Origin: Candidatus Gastranaerophilales bacterium
GTDB lineage: Bacteria > Cyanobacteriota > Vampirovibrionia > Gastranaerophilales > Gastranaerophilaceae
Direction: 5' to 3'
DNA length: 64,000 nt
Assembly (NCBI GenBank): GCA_944324225.1
Contig: CALUVL010000001.1
Coordinates: forward strand, 167,504-231,503
Shown here: piece after piece, positions 34,612 through 43,741 of the stretch
Position numbering within the stretch: the stretch's first letter is position 1
How the letters are laid out: the number at the start of each line of letters is the position of its first letter
Translations under genes and position numbers: made by a program
The notes under the pieces: model-generated
The model's database searches: none
The model's input: only the letters and a program-made list of their open reading frames with translations
What the model was told of the DNA's origin: nothing

Positions 34612-35747
34612 TATTTAAAAACTCCTTTAACTTTATGCAAAAGATTTTCGTTTTGTTTTTCGTTCAATTTTTTGCCGCTTTTAAGTTCATAAAGTTTTTT
34701 GTACAGTTGTTTCTCTTCTTCTGAAGGCTGTGTCGGAATCAGAACGTTTATAATAACAATATGATCGCCTCTTTGCGACGGTCTTGATATAACAGGAACT
34801 CCCGCTCCTTTAATTTTTATGTTGTTTCCGCTCTGTGCTCCTGCCGGGATTTTAATTTTCTTTATGCCGTCAAGAGTGCCGATTTGAATTTCATCTCCCA
34901 AAACAGCCTGAGCTGGATTAATCTCAACCGTTGAATAAACATTGATACCGTCACGTTTGTAGTATTTTGAAGCTTTGACATGAATAACTACGTATAAATC
35001 TCCGGCGGGGCCTCCGTTTGAGCCTGCGTCACCTTCTCCGGAAACTCTGATTTTTGAAAGATTGTCAACACCTGCCGGAATTTTGATTTCAATTTTTTTC
35101 TCTTTTTCAAGTTTCCCGTAACCTTTGCAGACCTTGCACGGTGTGCCGATTTTCTGTCCTGTGCCTCTGCAGTCGGGGCAAATTGAAATTTGCGAAATTG
35201 CACCGAGCGGTGTTCTTGTCACAGTCTGCACCTGTCCTGTTCCGTGGCATGTCGGACAGGTTATGGGCTGTGTGCCTTTTTGTGCACCTGTTCCTCCGCA
35301 TTCGGGGCAAACTTCAAGATGGTCGAATTTTATTTCTTTAGTAGTACCAAATACTGCTTCTTTAAAGTCAATTTCGATATCATATCTCAGATCATCCCCT
35401 CGTTTGGGGGCATTCGGGTCAGGCCCTGAGCCAAATCCGAAACCGCCGAATCCGCCAAAGAATGAATTGAATATGTCATTCAAATCCCCAAAACCGCCTG
35501 CGAACGGGCCGCCGGTGTCAAAGCCGGCATTCTTCAGTCCGTCTTCTCCGTAGCGGTCGTATGTGGCACGCTTGTTGTCGTCCATCAGTGTTTCATAAGC
35601 TTTGCCGAGTTCTTTGAATTTTTCTTCTGCATCCGGTGCTTTGTTCACATCGGGGTGTAAGGTTCTCGCTTTTTTTCTGAAAGCTGATTTTATTTCTTCT
35701 TTTGTTGCTGTTTGGGATACTTCCAATATTTCGTAGTAATTTGCCAT
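34611..35747 (-). CDS. dnaJ: chaperone DnaJ (Hsp40)
   Basis: A 378-residue type I DnaJ. The J-domain (1-70) carries HPD in LHPDVNKAPDAEEKFKELG. A Gly/Phe-rich stretch (75-115) follows. The zinc domain has four CxxCxGxG-type motifs (CPECGGTG, CPTCHGTG, CPDCRGTG, CKVCKGYG), and two beta-barrel domains close the protein. It cooperates with DnaK and GrpE in folding. grpE lies upstream, but dnaK is not between them. The ribosome binding site is weak. Confidence 0.96.
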   Translation of the reverse strand: MANYYEILEVSQTATKEEIKSAFRKKARTLHPDVNKAPDAEEKFKELGKAYETLMDDNKRATYDRYGEDGLKNAGFDTGGPFAGGFGDLNDIFNSFFGGFGGFGFGSGPDPNAPKRGDDLRYDIEIDFKEAVFGTTKEIKFDHLEVCPECGGTGAQKGTQPITCPTCHGTGQVQTVTRTPLGAISQISICPDCRGTGQKIGTPCKVCKGYGKLEKEKKIEIKIPAGVDNLSKIRVSGEGDAGSNGGPAGDLYVVIHVKASKYYKRDGINVYSTVEINPAQAVLGDEIQIGTLDGIKKIKIPAGAQSGNNIKIKGAGVPVISRPSQRGDHIVIINVLIPTQPSEEEKQLYKKLYELKSGKKLNEKQNENLLHKVKGVFK

Positions 35748-35844
35748 TTTTTTTGTTTCTTTTTATTTATTGCAAGACGCCGGATAATTGTTTTATTGGA
35801 ATGCGCCTGTGCATTTGTTTACCTGTGCTTTTATTATTTTAGAT

Positions 35845-36432
35845 TTAATTTTCTGCTGTAGCTACGTTAACGAGCGAGGGCCTTAGAACTTTGTCGCCCA
35901 TTTTGTAGCCTTTTTGCAGTTCTGCAATAATCGTGTGTTCCGGATGTTCGGAAGTCGGAGTCTGCATAACCGCTTCATGGAAATTCGGATCAAATATTTG
36001 TCCTTGAGCCTCGATTGTTTCAAGTCCTAATTTGCTGAGAGTATCGAATACCTGTTTGTGGATAAGATTAAAGCTTTCTTTGCATTTTTCGCAATCATCC
36101 ACATTCTCAAGGGCTTTAGCTCCTCTTTCAAAGTTATCAAGAACTTCAACCATTTTTTTTAAGGCATTTTCAGCGCCGTATTTAAGAAGGCTTTCTCTTT
36201 CCTGCGCCTGACGCTTGCGGTAATTGTCAAAGTCTGCTGCAAGTCTTATATACTGGTTATTTAGTTCGTCATATTTAGCCTGAAGTGCTGACAGTTCATC
36301 ATTTCCTTCTGAGTCTGTCTTTTTATCAGAAGTTTCAGAAGAATTTTCGTTCTCCTGAGCCAAGTCTTGTTCGTTAATAGTTTCCTCGTTTTGATCCTTT
36401 TTAAAAGGATTGTTATTGTGTTTTTGTGTCAT
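35845..36432 (-). CDS. grpE: nucleotide exchange factor GrpE
   Basis: GrpE releases ADP from DnaK. The 195-residue protein has a disordered acidic N-terminus (1-55), a long coiled coil (LSALQAKYDELNNQYIRLAA DFDNYRKR, about 50-100) and the C-terminal beta domain (PTSEHPEHTIIAELQKGYKM and GDKVLRPSLVNVA). AGGTAGGG lies before the ATG. It leads a minus-strand block with dnaJ about 100 bp downstream. No CIRCE element was recognised upstream. Confidence 0.95.
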   Translation of the reverse strand: MTQKHNNNPFKKDQNEETINEQDLAQENENSSETSDKKTDSEGNDELSALQAKYDELNNQYIRLAADFDNYRKRQAQERESLLKYGAENALKKMVEVLDNFERGAKALENVDDCEKCKESFNLIHKQVFDTLSKLGLETIEAQGQIFDPNFHEAVMQTPTSEHPEHTIIAELQKGYKMGDKVLRPSLVNVATAEN

Positions 36433-36641
36433 TTTCCCTACCTCTACAATATAGTATAACTTAATTATAATTTATCAAGTTGATAATAAGGATAAATTTT
36501 ATTATTTTTTAATAATTAGAACAGGAAAAAAGTATAGTTTTTATATTTTCTTTACATTATTTAACTTATTTACATCTGGAAATATTGTTGTATTATCATG
36601 TATGTAGCAGTTAATATATTTTATATCTTTTCGGAGGAAAA

Positions 36642-37961
36642 GTGACAGAGAAATATTACATAAAAGGCGGTACCCCACTAAGAGGTGAAGTAAAAATCGG
36701 CGGAGCGAAGAACTCTGTACTTAAACTTATGGCTGCGGCGCTTCTGGCGAAAGGTGCAACAAAGATTTATAATGTTCCGGATTTGACGGACGTTGAAATA
36801 ATGTTAAATGTTATAGCCCAGCTCGGTGCAAAAACGACATATGACAAAATTGAAAAATCAGTTGTGATTGATGCAACGGATTTGACTAGTATAACTGCCA
36901 AGTATGAATTGGTCAGCAAAATGCGGGCTTCATTTATTGTTCTTGGCGCATTGATTTCAAGATGCAAAGAAGCAATCGTGGCACTTCCTGGCGGATGCGC
37001 AATCGGAGAACGCCGTGTTGACTTTCATATCAGAGGCCTTGAGGCTCTGGGGGCTAAAATAAAAATTGAGAACGGCTATGTTCACGCAAAAGCTTCCAAA
37101 TTAACAGGAACAGATATTTATCTTGATATTCCTTCAGTTGGTGCTACAGAAAACCTTATGCTGGCTGGAGTTTTAGCTGACGGATCAACAAGAATTCAGA
37201 ATGCGGCGCAGGAACCTGAAATTGTGGATCTTGCAAACTTTTTAAATGCAATGGGTGCTGATGTTAATGGAGCAGGAACTTCCGAAATTGTTATCAATGG
37301 AGTTAAGCAGGAACAACTTCATCCGATAGAATATACAACAATTCCTGACAGAATTGAAGCAGGAACATTTATGACTGCTATTATTGCTACCAGGGGTAAA
37401 GCAATAATAAGAGATGTTTTTCCTGCACATTTAACTTTCTTTACAGATAAGCTTCTCAAGATGGGGGCAAATATCAAACTTATCGAGCCGAATTCTCTTG
37501 AAGTAAGCTGTAAAAACAGACTTAATTCAATTAATTTTATAACCCAGCCTTATCCGGGATTTCCGACAGACTTGCAGTCAATGGCCATGACGCTTTTGAC
37601 AACGGCAAACGGTGTCGGCATTATCACAGAAAGTCTTTATGAAAACAGGTTTATGCAGGTTCCGGAACTCAGACGTATGGGGGCTGATATTCATCAGGAC
37701 AGAAATCATGCTATTATTAAAGGTGTTAAAAAACTTACAGGGGCAACACTGGCTGCAAGTGACCTCAGAGCAGGAGCTTCGCTAGTTGTCGCAGCTTTAA
37801 TGGCAGAAGGCAATTCTGTTATCGAAAATCTACATCATATAGATAGAGGATACGAAAAATTTGAAAATAAGATAAGATTGTTGGGAGGCAAGATAGAAAG
37901 AAGAGACGACACATTGCCTGTGAACCTAACGGAGGATATACATAATGAGTCCTACTTATAA
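36642..37961 (+). CDS. murA: UDP-N-acetylglucosamine 1-carboxyvinyltransferase
   Basis: The first committed step of peptidoglycan synthesis: it transfers enolpyruvate to UDP-GlcNAc. The 439-residue protein has KIGGAKNSVLKLMAAALLA (with the catalytic Lys-Asn), the PEP-binding cysteine in LPGGCAIGERRVDFHI (about residue 119), and PYPGFPTDLQ and SDLRAGASLVVAALMAEG near the end. The start is GTG at 36642 after CGGAGG. The active-site Cys is present, which is the fosfomycin-sensitive form. It overlaps the next gene by 17 bases. Confidence 0.96.
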   Translation: MTEKYYIKGGTPLRGEVKIGGAKNSVLKLMAAALLAKGATKIYNVPDLTDVEIMLNVIAQLGAKTTYDKIEKSVVIDATDLTSITAKYELVSKMRASFIVLGALISRCKEAIVALPGGCAIGERRVDFHIRGLEALGAKIKIENGYVHAKASKLTGTDIYLDIPSVGATENLMLAGVLADGSTRIQNAAQEPEIVDLANFLNAMGADVNGAGTSEIVINGVKQEQLHPIEYTTIPDRIEAGTFMTAIIATRGKAIIRDVFPAHLTFFTDKLLKMGANIKLIEPNSLEVSCKNRLNSINFITQPYPGFPTDLQSMAMTLLTTANGVGIITESLYENRFMQVPELRRMGADIHQDRNHAIIKGVKKLTGATLAASDLRAGASLVVAALMAEGNSVIENLHHIDRGYEKFENKIRLLGGKIERRDDTLPVNLTEDIHNESYL

Positions 37962-38286
37962 ACGTTGGTATGACCACGATCCGCTACTTTTGGAAGTTAT
38001 TGAGCTTTTGAAAAATTATCAAAAAGAATTGAGAGCTCAGGCTGAAATATTCTTGGCAAAAATAGAAGAAAAAGTATCAAAAGAAACGATTGAAAAATTC
38101 TATCAGATGACAAAAGAAACCAATGCTAATAATCGTTGGTATGACAAGGATCCGGTTATATCAAGAACAGTTGAAATTTTGCGAATAGTTCCTCCTGAGG
38201 CTCAAAAAATATGTGCGGAAAATTTTATCAGAACTCTGAAAGAACTGGGCATTGAATACGAAAGCCCGAATAAGGATAATAAATAG
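37945..38286 (+). CDS. small protein with two RWYDxDP repeats
   Basis: A 113-residue helical protein built of two similar halves: KRWYDHDPLLLEVIELLKNY at the start and NRWYDKDPVISRTVEILRIV near residue 62. An AQ-rich helix follows each half. Such RWYDxDP proteins occur in other bacteria but I do not know their function. ATG 37945 overlaps the end of murA by 17 bases and has its own GGAGG, so the gene is translationally linked to murA. No cysteine, signal or membrane segment. Confidence 0.75.
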   Translation: MSPTYKRWYDHDPLLLEVIELLKNYQKELRAQAEIFLAKIEEKVSKETIEKFYQMTKETNANNRWYDKDPVISRTVEILRIVPPEAQKICAENFIRTLKELGIEYESPNKDNK

Positions 38287-38316
38287 AAAGCCGGTTTGTA
38301 AAAATCCGGCTTTTTT
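38286..38316 (+). terminator. terminator between the RWYDxDP gene and mfd
   Basis: AAAGCCGG / CCGGCTTT stem (38287-38312) followed by TTTT. Confidence 0.85.
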
Positions 38317-38332
38317 AGGTTAAAATATTGTA

Positions 38333-41300
38333 GTGTTTACGATAAATAACTTGGACAACGAAAATTATTCACAGTTTCAGTATCTTGTAAAGTCAAGGTA
38401 TTCTTTTGTTGCGACCGGACTCATAACAATTTTGAGATTGTTTTTGCTGAAACAGACCGCTAAAATCTCAAAAAAGAAAGTCCTTTTTATAACTTCAACA
38501 GAACAAAATGCTCTTAAATATCAGAACGATTTGCTTCGTGCATTTGACGTAAAGGCGGAAATTCTGCCGTTTCAAAATATTTCAATGTATGAAACAATTT
38601 CGCCGAACGGTTACGAATACGGTGAACAAATCAGAATTCTGAGAGAAAAACCCGAAATAGTTATTGCACCTGTCAAGGTTATGCTTGAAAAATTCCCTGA
38701 TGAAGAATTTTTTGAAAAAAATTCGATTAAGATTAAAGTCGGGGAAGATGTGGATACCAAAAAAATCGGCGAAACCCTTGTTCAATTCGGCTACAAGCGT
38801 TCAACAATGGTGAGCGATATCGGGGAATTTTCTATAAGAGGCGATATTATAGATGTTTATTCGTTGGACAAAAAACCTGTCAGGATTGAACTATGGGGAG
38901 ATGAAGTTGTTGATTTAAGATACTTTGACAACGAAACCCAAAAATCAATCGAAAAAGTTAAAGAGGTTGAAATTCTGCCTGTTCACAAGTTTATACTTAC
39001 AGATGAAAATAGAAAGACTTTTAATCTTTCGCCTGAGCTTTCCGAACAATTGCAGGAAGAGGGGTATTTTGAAGGGATTGATGTTTATCAGAGTTATTTT
39101 AATCCAAATTTGGTGACGGTTCTTGATTATCTGAAGGATTATGTTGCAATAATTGATGAAACAGCGGAAGTTTATTCAAAATTTGAGAGCTTTGATGACG
39201 GGTACAAGGATCAGATTGCCGAAAATCTTAAACTCGGACTTCATTATGAATTGAAAGATAAAAACCATGTGGTTTTCGAAGAGTTTATACAGAAGCTTGC
39301 CGGTTTTGTGAAGATAGGATTTAACAATTTTCTTGATGATGAAATGGATGAAATTGTTGAATTTAATACTCTTCCTCTTAAAAATTTTGAGGCAAATCTT
39401 GATGATATCTCTCAATTTATAAAAAACAATTCCAATTATGATATTGTGATAGCAACTGACTATAAAGAGCGTGTAAAAGAAATACTGAAAGAGAGAGAAG
39501 TTTTTAAAATAATAGAATTTACAGACAGTATAACTTCTCATGGCGGAATTCTTGAGGATTTCAAGACAATAATTTTTACAGACCGAGAACTATTTAACAA
39601 ACGTTCAAAGGAAGTTACAGCTTCACGCAAGTCTTATTACAAAGAAAAGCCGGAATATATTGAAAATATTAATGATATCAAAGAGGGTGAATACGTTGTT
39701 CACAGTATTCATGGTGTCGGAATTTACAGAGGTCTGAGCCAGCAGGAAATCGACGGACAGTTGAAGGATTACCTGACAATAGAATATGCCGCAAAAGACA
39801 GACTGCACATTCCGGCTGAGCAGATTAATCTTCTCGTAAGATACAGAGGCTCCGGCTCAATTAAGCCGAAACTTTCCCGCATGGGCGGCAAAGATTGGGA
39901 AAATACAAAAGCCAGAGTTAAAAAAGAAGTAGAACAGGTTGCTTATGATTTATTGAGGCTTTATGCAAGGCGTAAAATGCAGCAGGGAATAGCCTTTTTA
40001 CCTGATACAAACTGGCAGGTGGAAATGGAGGAGGCTTTTGAATACACGGAAACTCCTGATCAGATGAAAGCGATTACCGAAGTTAAAGCTGATATGGAAA
40101 GCGATAAACCAATGGACAGACTAATCTGCGGGGATGTAGGGTTTGGAAAAACTGAAGTTGCAATGAGAGCAATTTTCAAGGCAGTAACTTCGGGAAAGCA
40201 GGTTGCCGTAATCGTTCCGACAACAATTCTTGCGCTTCAGCATTTTCAGACAATGAGCGAACGCTTTAAGCCTTTCGGTGTGAATGTCGAACTCCTTTCC
40301 CGTTTCCGCACTCATAAAGAGCAGAAAGAAACCGTAAAAAAACTTACTCTTGGCGAATGCGATGTTGTTATCGGAACCCATCGTCTTCTGCAGGAAGGAA
40401 TTGTTTTCAAGGATCTGGGACTTCTTGTAATCGACGAAGAACACAGGTTTGGTGTAAAACACAAGGAAAAATTGAAGGCATTTAGAGAAAATATTGATAT
40501 TATTACAATGTCTGCAACTCCTATTCCTAGAACGCTTTATATGTCCTTGTCCGGCATAAAGGATATGTCTATTATCAACACTCCGCCCAAAAACCGTCTG
40601 CCTATTAAGACATATGTTGGTGTCTGGAATGAAACAATGGTTAAAAATGCCATCATCCACGAACTTGACAGAGAAGGGCAGGTTTTCTACCTTTACAACA
40701 GGGTTGAAACTATTGAAGAATTTAAATTTCAGCTGCAACAGTTAGTTCCGAATGCAAGAATAGCCGTCGGGCACGGTCAGATGGATGAAAAAGCGTTAGA
40801 AAAAGTGATAGTTGATTTTGCAAACCATGAATATGATATTCTGCTTGCAACAACGATTATCGAAAACGGTATTGATATTCCAAACGCAAACACTATGATA
40901 ATCCATGATGCTGACAGGTTCGGACTTGCGCAGCTTTACCAGCTAAGAGGACGTGTCGGGCGTTCGCAAAGACAGGCTTACTGCTACTGTTTCTACAAGC
41001 AAAGCAAGGAAATTACAAAAGAAGCATTCCAGAGATTAAAGGCAATCAAAGAGTTCACGACACTCGGAAGCGGCTATCAAATTGCAATGCGTGATGTCGA
41101 AATCCGAGGTGTCGGAAATATTCTAGGCACCAAACAGCATGGACATATGATAAATGTTGGATTTGATACATATTGCCAGCTTTTGGATGAGACAGTAAGA
41201 GAACTTCAGGGTGAAGTTGTAAACAAAAATACGCCTGCGATTGTTGATATCAATGTAACGGCATTTATACCTGACGAGTGGGTTGGTTCGGCCGAACAGA

Positions 41301-41713
41301 AAATGATTGAATACAAACGGCTTGCGGATGTCAAGAACGATGTTGAACTGGATTACATTACGGAAGAATGGAAAGACAGATTTGCAAAGCCGCCCGAAAG
41401 TGTTGAGAATTTAATCAAACTTATACGGATACGTCTTGCCGCAACAGATGTCGGAATTTCTCTTATCCGTGAAACCAGTGAGAACATAAGAATTTATATG
41501 CCGTTTCTGGAAGGTGAATGGAAAATTATTCAAAGAGGACTTCCTTCAAATATCCTGAAGAAAATAAAATTTACAATAGCCCCGAAGTCCTGCCAGGAGG
41601 GTAATTCCATTTTGCTTTTAAATAATGCATATATGAATTTTGATGAAGTATTTAACATTTTGACGGATTTGTTTTATTATATTCATAAAATCAGTCATGA
41701 ATTTACATACTAA
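38333..41713 (+). CDS. mfd: transcription-repair coupling factor
   Basis: A 1126-residue ATP-dependent translocase that removes stalled RNA polymerase and recruits UvrA. It has the UvrB-homologous N-terminal region (to about 330) and the RNA-polymerase-interacting domain (YVVHSIHGVGIYRGL, about 455-530). The helicase core follows with Walker A GDVGFGKTEVA, DEEH in LVIDEEHRFGVKHKEKL, SATPIPRTLYMSLSG, and QLRGRVGRS. The TRCF C-terminal domain comes last (FIPDEWV, then QKMIEYKRLADVK). The start is GTG at 38333; TAAAAT lies six bases before it and no ribosome binding site is visible. Confidence 0.97.
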   Translation: MFTINNLDNENYSQFQYLVKSRYSFVATGLITILRLFLLKQTAKISKKKVLFITSTEQNALKYQNDLLRAFDVKAEILPFQNISMYETISPNGYEYGEQIRILREKPEIVIAPVKVMLEKFPDEEFFEKNSIKIKVGEDVDTKKIGETLVQFGYKRSTMVSDIGEFSIRGDIIDVYSLDKKPVRIELWGDEVVDLRYFDNETQKSIEKVKEVEILPVHKFILTDENRKTFNLSPELSEQLQEEGYFEGIDVYQSYFNPNLVTVLDYLKDYVAIIDETAEVYSKFESFDDGYKDQIAENLKLGLHYELKDKNHVVFEEFIQKLAGFVKIGFNNFLDDEMDEIVEFNTLPLKNFEANLDDISQFIKNNSNYDIVIATDYKERVKEILKEREVFKIIEFTDSITSHGGILEDFKTIIFTDRELFNKRSKEVTASRKSYYKEKPEYIENINDIKEGEYVVHSIHGVGIYRGLSQQEIDGQLKDYLTIEYAAKDRLHIPAEQINLLVRYRGSGSIKPKLSRMGGKDWENTKARVKKEVEQVAYDLLRLYARRKMQQGIAFLPDTNWQVEMEEAFEYTETPDQMKAITEVKADMESDKPMDRLICGDVGFGKTEVAMRAIFKAVTSGKQVAVIVPTTILALQHFQTMSERFKPFGVNVELLSRFRTHKEQKETVKKLTLGECDVVIGTHRLLQEGIVFKDLGLLVIDEEHRFGVKHKEKLKAFRENIDIITMSATPIPRTLYMSLSGIKDMSIINTPPKNRLPIKTYVGVWNETMVKNAIIHELDREGQVFYLYNRVETIEEFKFQLQQLVPNARIAVGHGQMDEKALEKVIVDFANHEYDILLATTIIENGIDIPNANTMIIHDADRFGLAQLYQLRGRVGRSQRQAYCYCFYKQSKEITKEAFQRLKAIKEFTTLGSGYQIAMRDVEIRGVGNILGTKQHGHMINVGFDTYCQLLDETVRELQGEVVNKNTPAIVDINVTAFIPDEWVGSAEQKMIEYKRLADVKNDVELDYITEEWKDRFAKPPESVENLIKLIRIRLAATDVGISLIRETSENIRIYMPFLEGEWKIIQRGLPSNILKKIKFTIAPKSCQEGNSILLLNNAYMNFDEVFNILTDLFYYIHKISHEFTY

Positions 41714-41729
41714 AAGAAAGAGAGACATT

Positions 41730-42887
41730 ATGAAGGGAAAAAAACTCTTAGTTACATTAGCGGTATCAGCGGTTTTGTTTACCGGATGCGGATTTAAAGG
41801 CGGAAATACCGTTATCAAAGTTAACGATACAAAAATTACCCAGGGGCAGTTTGATAAAGAACTGAACAGACAAATGGGGAATTCTTTGTTTGCCCAAATG
41901 GGTGTTGATTTGAAAAATAATAAAAATACTTTTCTTATCAATATAATCAAAGTGAGAGTTGTAAACGATTTGATAACAAAAGCTCTTTTGAATGAAGAAA
42001 TGAAAAGCCGCGGTATTAAAATTTCAAACAAAGATGTAGATGATGCAATCAAAGATATTATCACAAAGCTTGGTTCAAAAGAACAGTTGAATAACGTGTT
42101 GAGTCAGAACGGTTTGTCAATGACTGACTTTAGAGAAGGTATTAAAGAACAGGTTAAAATTAAGAAACTTGCTGAACAGCTTGGTGATACAAAGACATCT
42201 GATGCAGATGCAAAGAAATTTTACAATGAAAATATTCAAAGATTCAAATATCCGGAACAGGTTAGAGCTTCACACATCCTGATTGCTGCAAACAGAAAAG
42301 ATCTTGAAGAACTAGTAAAAGCAGAAAATGAAGGTAAAGAACTTTCTGAAGCAGATTTGAAAGCAAAAGTTGATGTAAAAATAAAAGAAAAGAAAGCAAA
42401 GGCTGATGAAATTTTAGTTGAAGTTAAAAAGGATCCTGCCAAGTTTGCCAAAATAGCAAAAGAAAAATCAGAAGATCCAGGTACAGCACAAAATGGCGGA
42501 GATTTAGGTTTCTTTGCAAAAGGCAGAATGGTTCCTGAGTTTGAAGCCGCAGCTTTTAAACTTAAACCGAATTCAATTTCGGAAGTTATCCAGACAAATT
42601 ACGGATATCACATTATCTATGTAACAGATAGAAAAGAAGCAGGTCAGGAACCTTACGAAAAAGTTCAAAATGATATTAAAGAATACATTCAAAACCAGAA
42701 ACAGGTCGAACTTGTTGACAATCTGATTGAATCAAAGAAAAAGAATTCAACAATCGAATTTGTAGATCCTGCATACAATCCTGAAGCACTTCAGGAAGAA
42801 ATTCAAAGACAGCTTAATCCGCCGGCAGAAGGCCAGCCTGGAGCTGCCCCCGAAAAGGAACAGGTTCCTGATATTCAGAAAAGATAA
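41730..42887 (+). CDS. lipoprotein peptidyl-prolyl isomerase (SurA/PpiC-type)
   Basis: A 385-residue periplasmic foldase. ATG 41730 gives a lipoprotein signal (MKGKKLLVTLAVSAVLFTGC), the cysteine being the lipid site. The longer frame from 41697 overlaps mfd and is less likely. A SurA-like N-terminal helical domain (about 30-165) is followed by a parvulin domain (VRASHILIAANRK, then FAKIAKEKSEDPGTAQNGGD and LGFFAKGRMVPEFEAAAFKL). A helical C-terminal tail (residues 335-385) is rich in Pro and Glu. It assists outer-membrane or secreted protein folding. Confidence 0.92.
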   Translation: MKGKKLLVTLAVSAVLFTGCGFKGGNTVIKVNDTKITQGQFDKELNRQMGNSLFAQMGVDLKNNKNTFLINIIKVRVVNDLITKALLNEEMKSRGIKISNKDVDDAIKDIITKLGSKEQLNNVLSQNGLSMTDFREGIKEQVKIKKLAEQLGDTKTSDADAKKFYNENIQRFKYPEQVRASHILIAANRKDLEELVKAENEGKELSEADLKAKVDVKIKEKKAKADEILVEVKKDPAKFAKIAKEKSEDPGTAQNGGDLGFFAKGRMVPEFEAAAFKLKPNSISEVIQTNYGYHIIYVTDRKEAGQEPYEKVQNDIKEYIQNQKQVELVDNLIESKKKNSTIEFVDPAYNPEALQEEIQRQLNPPAEGQPGAAPEKEQVPDIQKR

Positions 42888-42906
42888 TTTTCTAAAATCA
42901 ATTTTT

Positions 42907-42938
42907 AAAAATCCCGTCATTTTCAGGCGGGATTTTTT
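42907..42938 (+). terminator. terminator after the PpiC gene
   Basis: AAAAATCCCG / CGGGATTTTT stem with an 11-base loop and a T run. Confidence 0.85.
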
Positions 42939-43023
42939 AGTGTTTATTTTTATCAAATCTTTATAAAATCTTGAAAAACTCCTGCTAATTTTATAGTATT
43001 ATAGAATAAAGAAGGGGTATTGT

Positions 43024-43737
43024 ATGGCTGATATTCAAAAAAGGATTTTGATAGTAGACGACGATGACGAAATTCGTGACTTGCTGGAGTTTGACATATC
43101 ACAGAGCGGATATTTTGTAGATACAGCTCGTGACGGGCTTGAAGGATTAAATAAAGCTTTAAATAATGCGTATGATTTAATTCTTCTTGATGTAATGATG
43201 CCGAAGATGAACGGATTTGACGTATGCCGCAATATCCGTCAAGCAAAACTTGCAATTCCAATATTGATGCTTACGGCAAAAGGCACAATTGATGATAAAA
43301 CAGAAGGTTTTGACTGCGGGGCTGATGATTATCTCGTCAAGCCTTTCGATATTCAGGAAGTTTTACTTAGAATTCGTGTTCTTTTGAGAAGAAATCATTT
43401 TGAAGAAGAGCAGCCGCTTTCAAATGAAATTTTGAAAGCAGGAGATATAGAAATTTTTCCTGAAACGCTGGAGTGTATTGTAGTTAATAAGCGTGTCAAA
43501 TTGACTCCGACCGAATTTGAGATTTTGTATTGTCTTATGCAGCATTTTAATAATCCTGTTACCCTCGCAACTCTTCTTGACGAAGTCTGGGGGTATGACA
43601 GTGATGAAGATGTCAGAATGCTGAGAGTGCATGTAGGCGGTTTGAGAAACAAAATTGAACCTGCGCCAAAAACTCCGAAGTATCTTCATACTGTGACAAA
43701 TGTAGGGTACAAGCTTACACCGTTTGCGGAAGGCTGA
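43024..43737 (+). CDS. OmpR/PhoB-family response regulator
   Basis: A 237-residue regulator with receiver domain (1-120: IVDDDDEIRD, phospho-acceptor Asp in LILLDVMMPKMNG, then Thr in MLTAKG and Lys in DYLVKPFD). A winged-helix DNA-binding domain follows (135-235, LTPTEFEILYCLMQHFNNPV and VRMLRVHVGGLRNKIEP). It is co-transcribed with the sensor kinase that starts four bases after its stop. AAGAAGGGG precedes the ATG. Confidence 0.94.
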   Translation: MADIQKRILIVDDDDEIRDLLEFDISQSGYFVDTARDGLEGLNKALNNAYDLILLDVMMPKMNGFDVCRNIRQAKLAIPILMLTAKGTIDDKTEGFDCGADDYLVKPFDIQEVLLRIRVLLRRNHFEEEQPLSNEILKAGDIEIFPETLECIVVNKRVKLTPTEFEILYCLMQHFNNPVTLATLLDEVWGYDSDEDVRMLRVHVGGLRNKIEPAPKTPKYLHTVTNVGYKLTPFAEG

Positions 43738-43741
43738 ATTT

